DNA from: Candidatus Uhrbacteria bacterium
GTDB lineage: Bacteria > Patescibacteriota > Patescibacteriia > UBA9934 > GWF2-40-263
Length of the DNA: 32,627 bases
Assembly (NCBI GenBank): GCA_016208545.1
Contig: JACQXU010000022.1
Span: 1-32,627, forward strand
Reading direction: 5' to 3'
Shown: positions 32,582 through 32,627 of the stretch, in pieces
Layout: the number at the start of each line of letters is the position of its first letter
How positions within the stretch are numbered: the stretch's first letter is position 1
Made by a program: the position numbers and the translations under genes
The notes under the pieces: generated by a model
Databases searched by the model: none
What the model was told of the DNA's origin: nothing
Seen by the model: the letters and a program-made list of their open reading frames with translations, nothing else

Positions 32582-32627
32582 CTTACCTACTACAGCTTTC
32601 GCTGCTCCGGAAAACTGGATTTGTGGT
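32582..32627 (-). ncRNA. 3' end of a probable group I intron in tRNA-fMet (cut by window edge)
   Basis: Minus strand reads ...CCGGAGCAGCGAAAGCTGTA..GTAAG directly before the CAT anticodon. CAGC-GAAA-GCTG (32604-32593) is a GNRA-capped hairpin where P9 sits in bacterial tRNA group I introns such as the one in Azoarcus tRNA-Ile. The last base is G, as required for the terminal G of a group I intron. Splicing would then occur between U33 and C34. The catalytic core (P3-P8) lies outside the window, so this is an inference from one hairpin, the terminal G and the broken tRNA. Confidence 0.65.

Overview
The window looks like chromosomal DNA of a Candidate Phyla Radiation (Patescibacteria, probably Parcubacteria-type) bacterium. 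This rests on the gene set and style, not on a marker phylogeny. The signs are AT-rich DNA, almost no Shine-Dalgarno sites, several promoters placed so that mRNAs start a few bases before ATG, membrane-anchored thrombospondin-type-3 proteins, VirB2/TrbC-like two-helix modules, a very large Cys-rich surface protein, a trimmed Rel enzyme and an intron-bearing tRNA. TGA is used as a stop (pth, parA), so the genetic code is the normal one rather than code 25.

Layout. Bases 1-17258 are one long run of minus-strand genes. Read in transcription order they are: a YqeY domain fused to a pilin-like membrane module; a 600-residue Ig-like protein; a 3357-residue secreted or anchored giant with TIG, Big_5-like, DUF4215-like Cys-rich and von Willebrand A regions; three single-pass proteins ending in calcium-binding DxDxDG repeats; then ybeY, dgkA and ftsA (cut by the left edge). 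The first three genes share a homologous two-helix membrane module, and the last three share a nearly identical C-terminal signature. This makes a coherent candidate cell-surface locus. A 141-bp tandem repeat with terminal inverted repeats sits in front of ftsA.

Bases 17260-21420 carry rpsU, hisS, lepB and two small proteins on the minus strand, separated by repeat-rich spacers: a 184-bp foldback, a 160-bp foldback, two REP-like inverted pairs and TACTACTTACTACC-type microrepeats. A tRNA-Val(CAC) follows. Bases 21501-28428 form a plus-strand block: an LCP-family protein, der, pth, dprA and topA. topA converges with a small membrane-protein gene, and the two stop codons overlap inside one shared terminator hairpin. 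A bifunctional-type Rel gene lacks about 50 residues of its synthetase domain. The right end holds parB and parA (minus) and the 3' half of an initiator tRNA. That tRNA is interrupted just before its CAU anticodon by what looks like the 3' end of a group I intron, and it is cut by the window edge.

The housekeeping genes cover cell division and envelope (ftsA, dgkA, LCP, lepB), ribosome function (ybeY, rpsU, der, pth, hisS), DNA (dprA, topA, parAB) and stress (rel). The most unusual material is the surface locus, the YqeY-pilin fusion, the Rel deletion, the tRNA intron and the foldback and repeat families.
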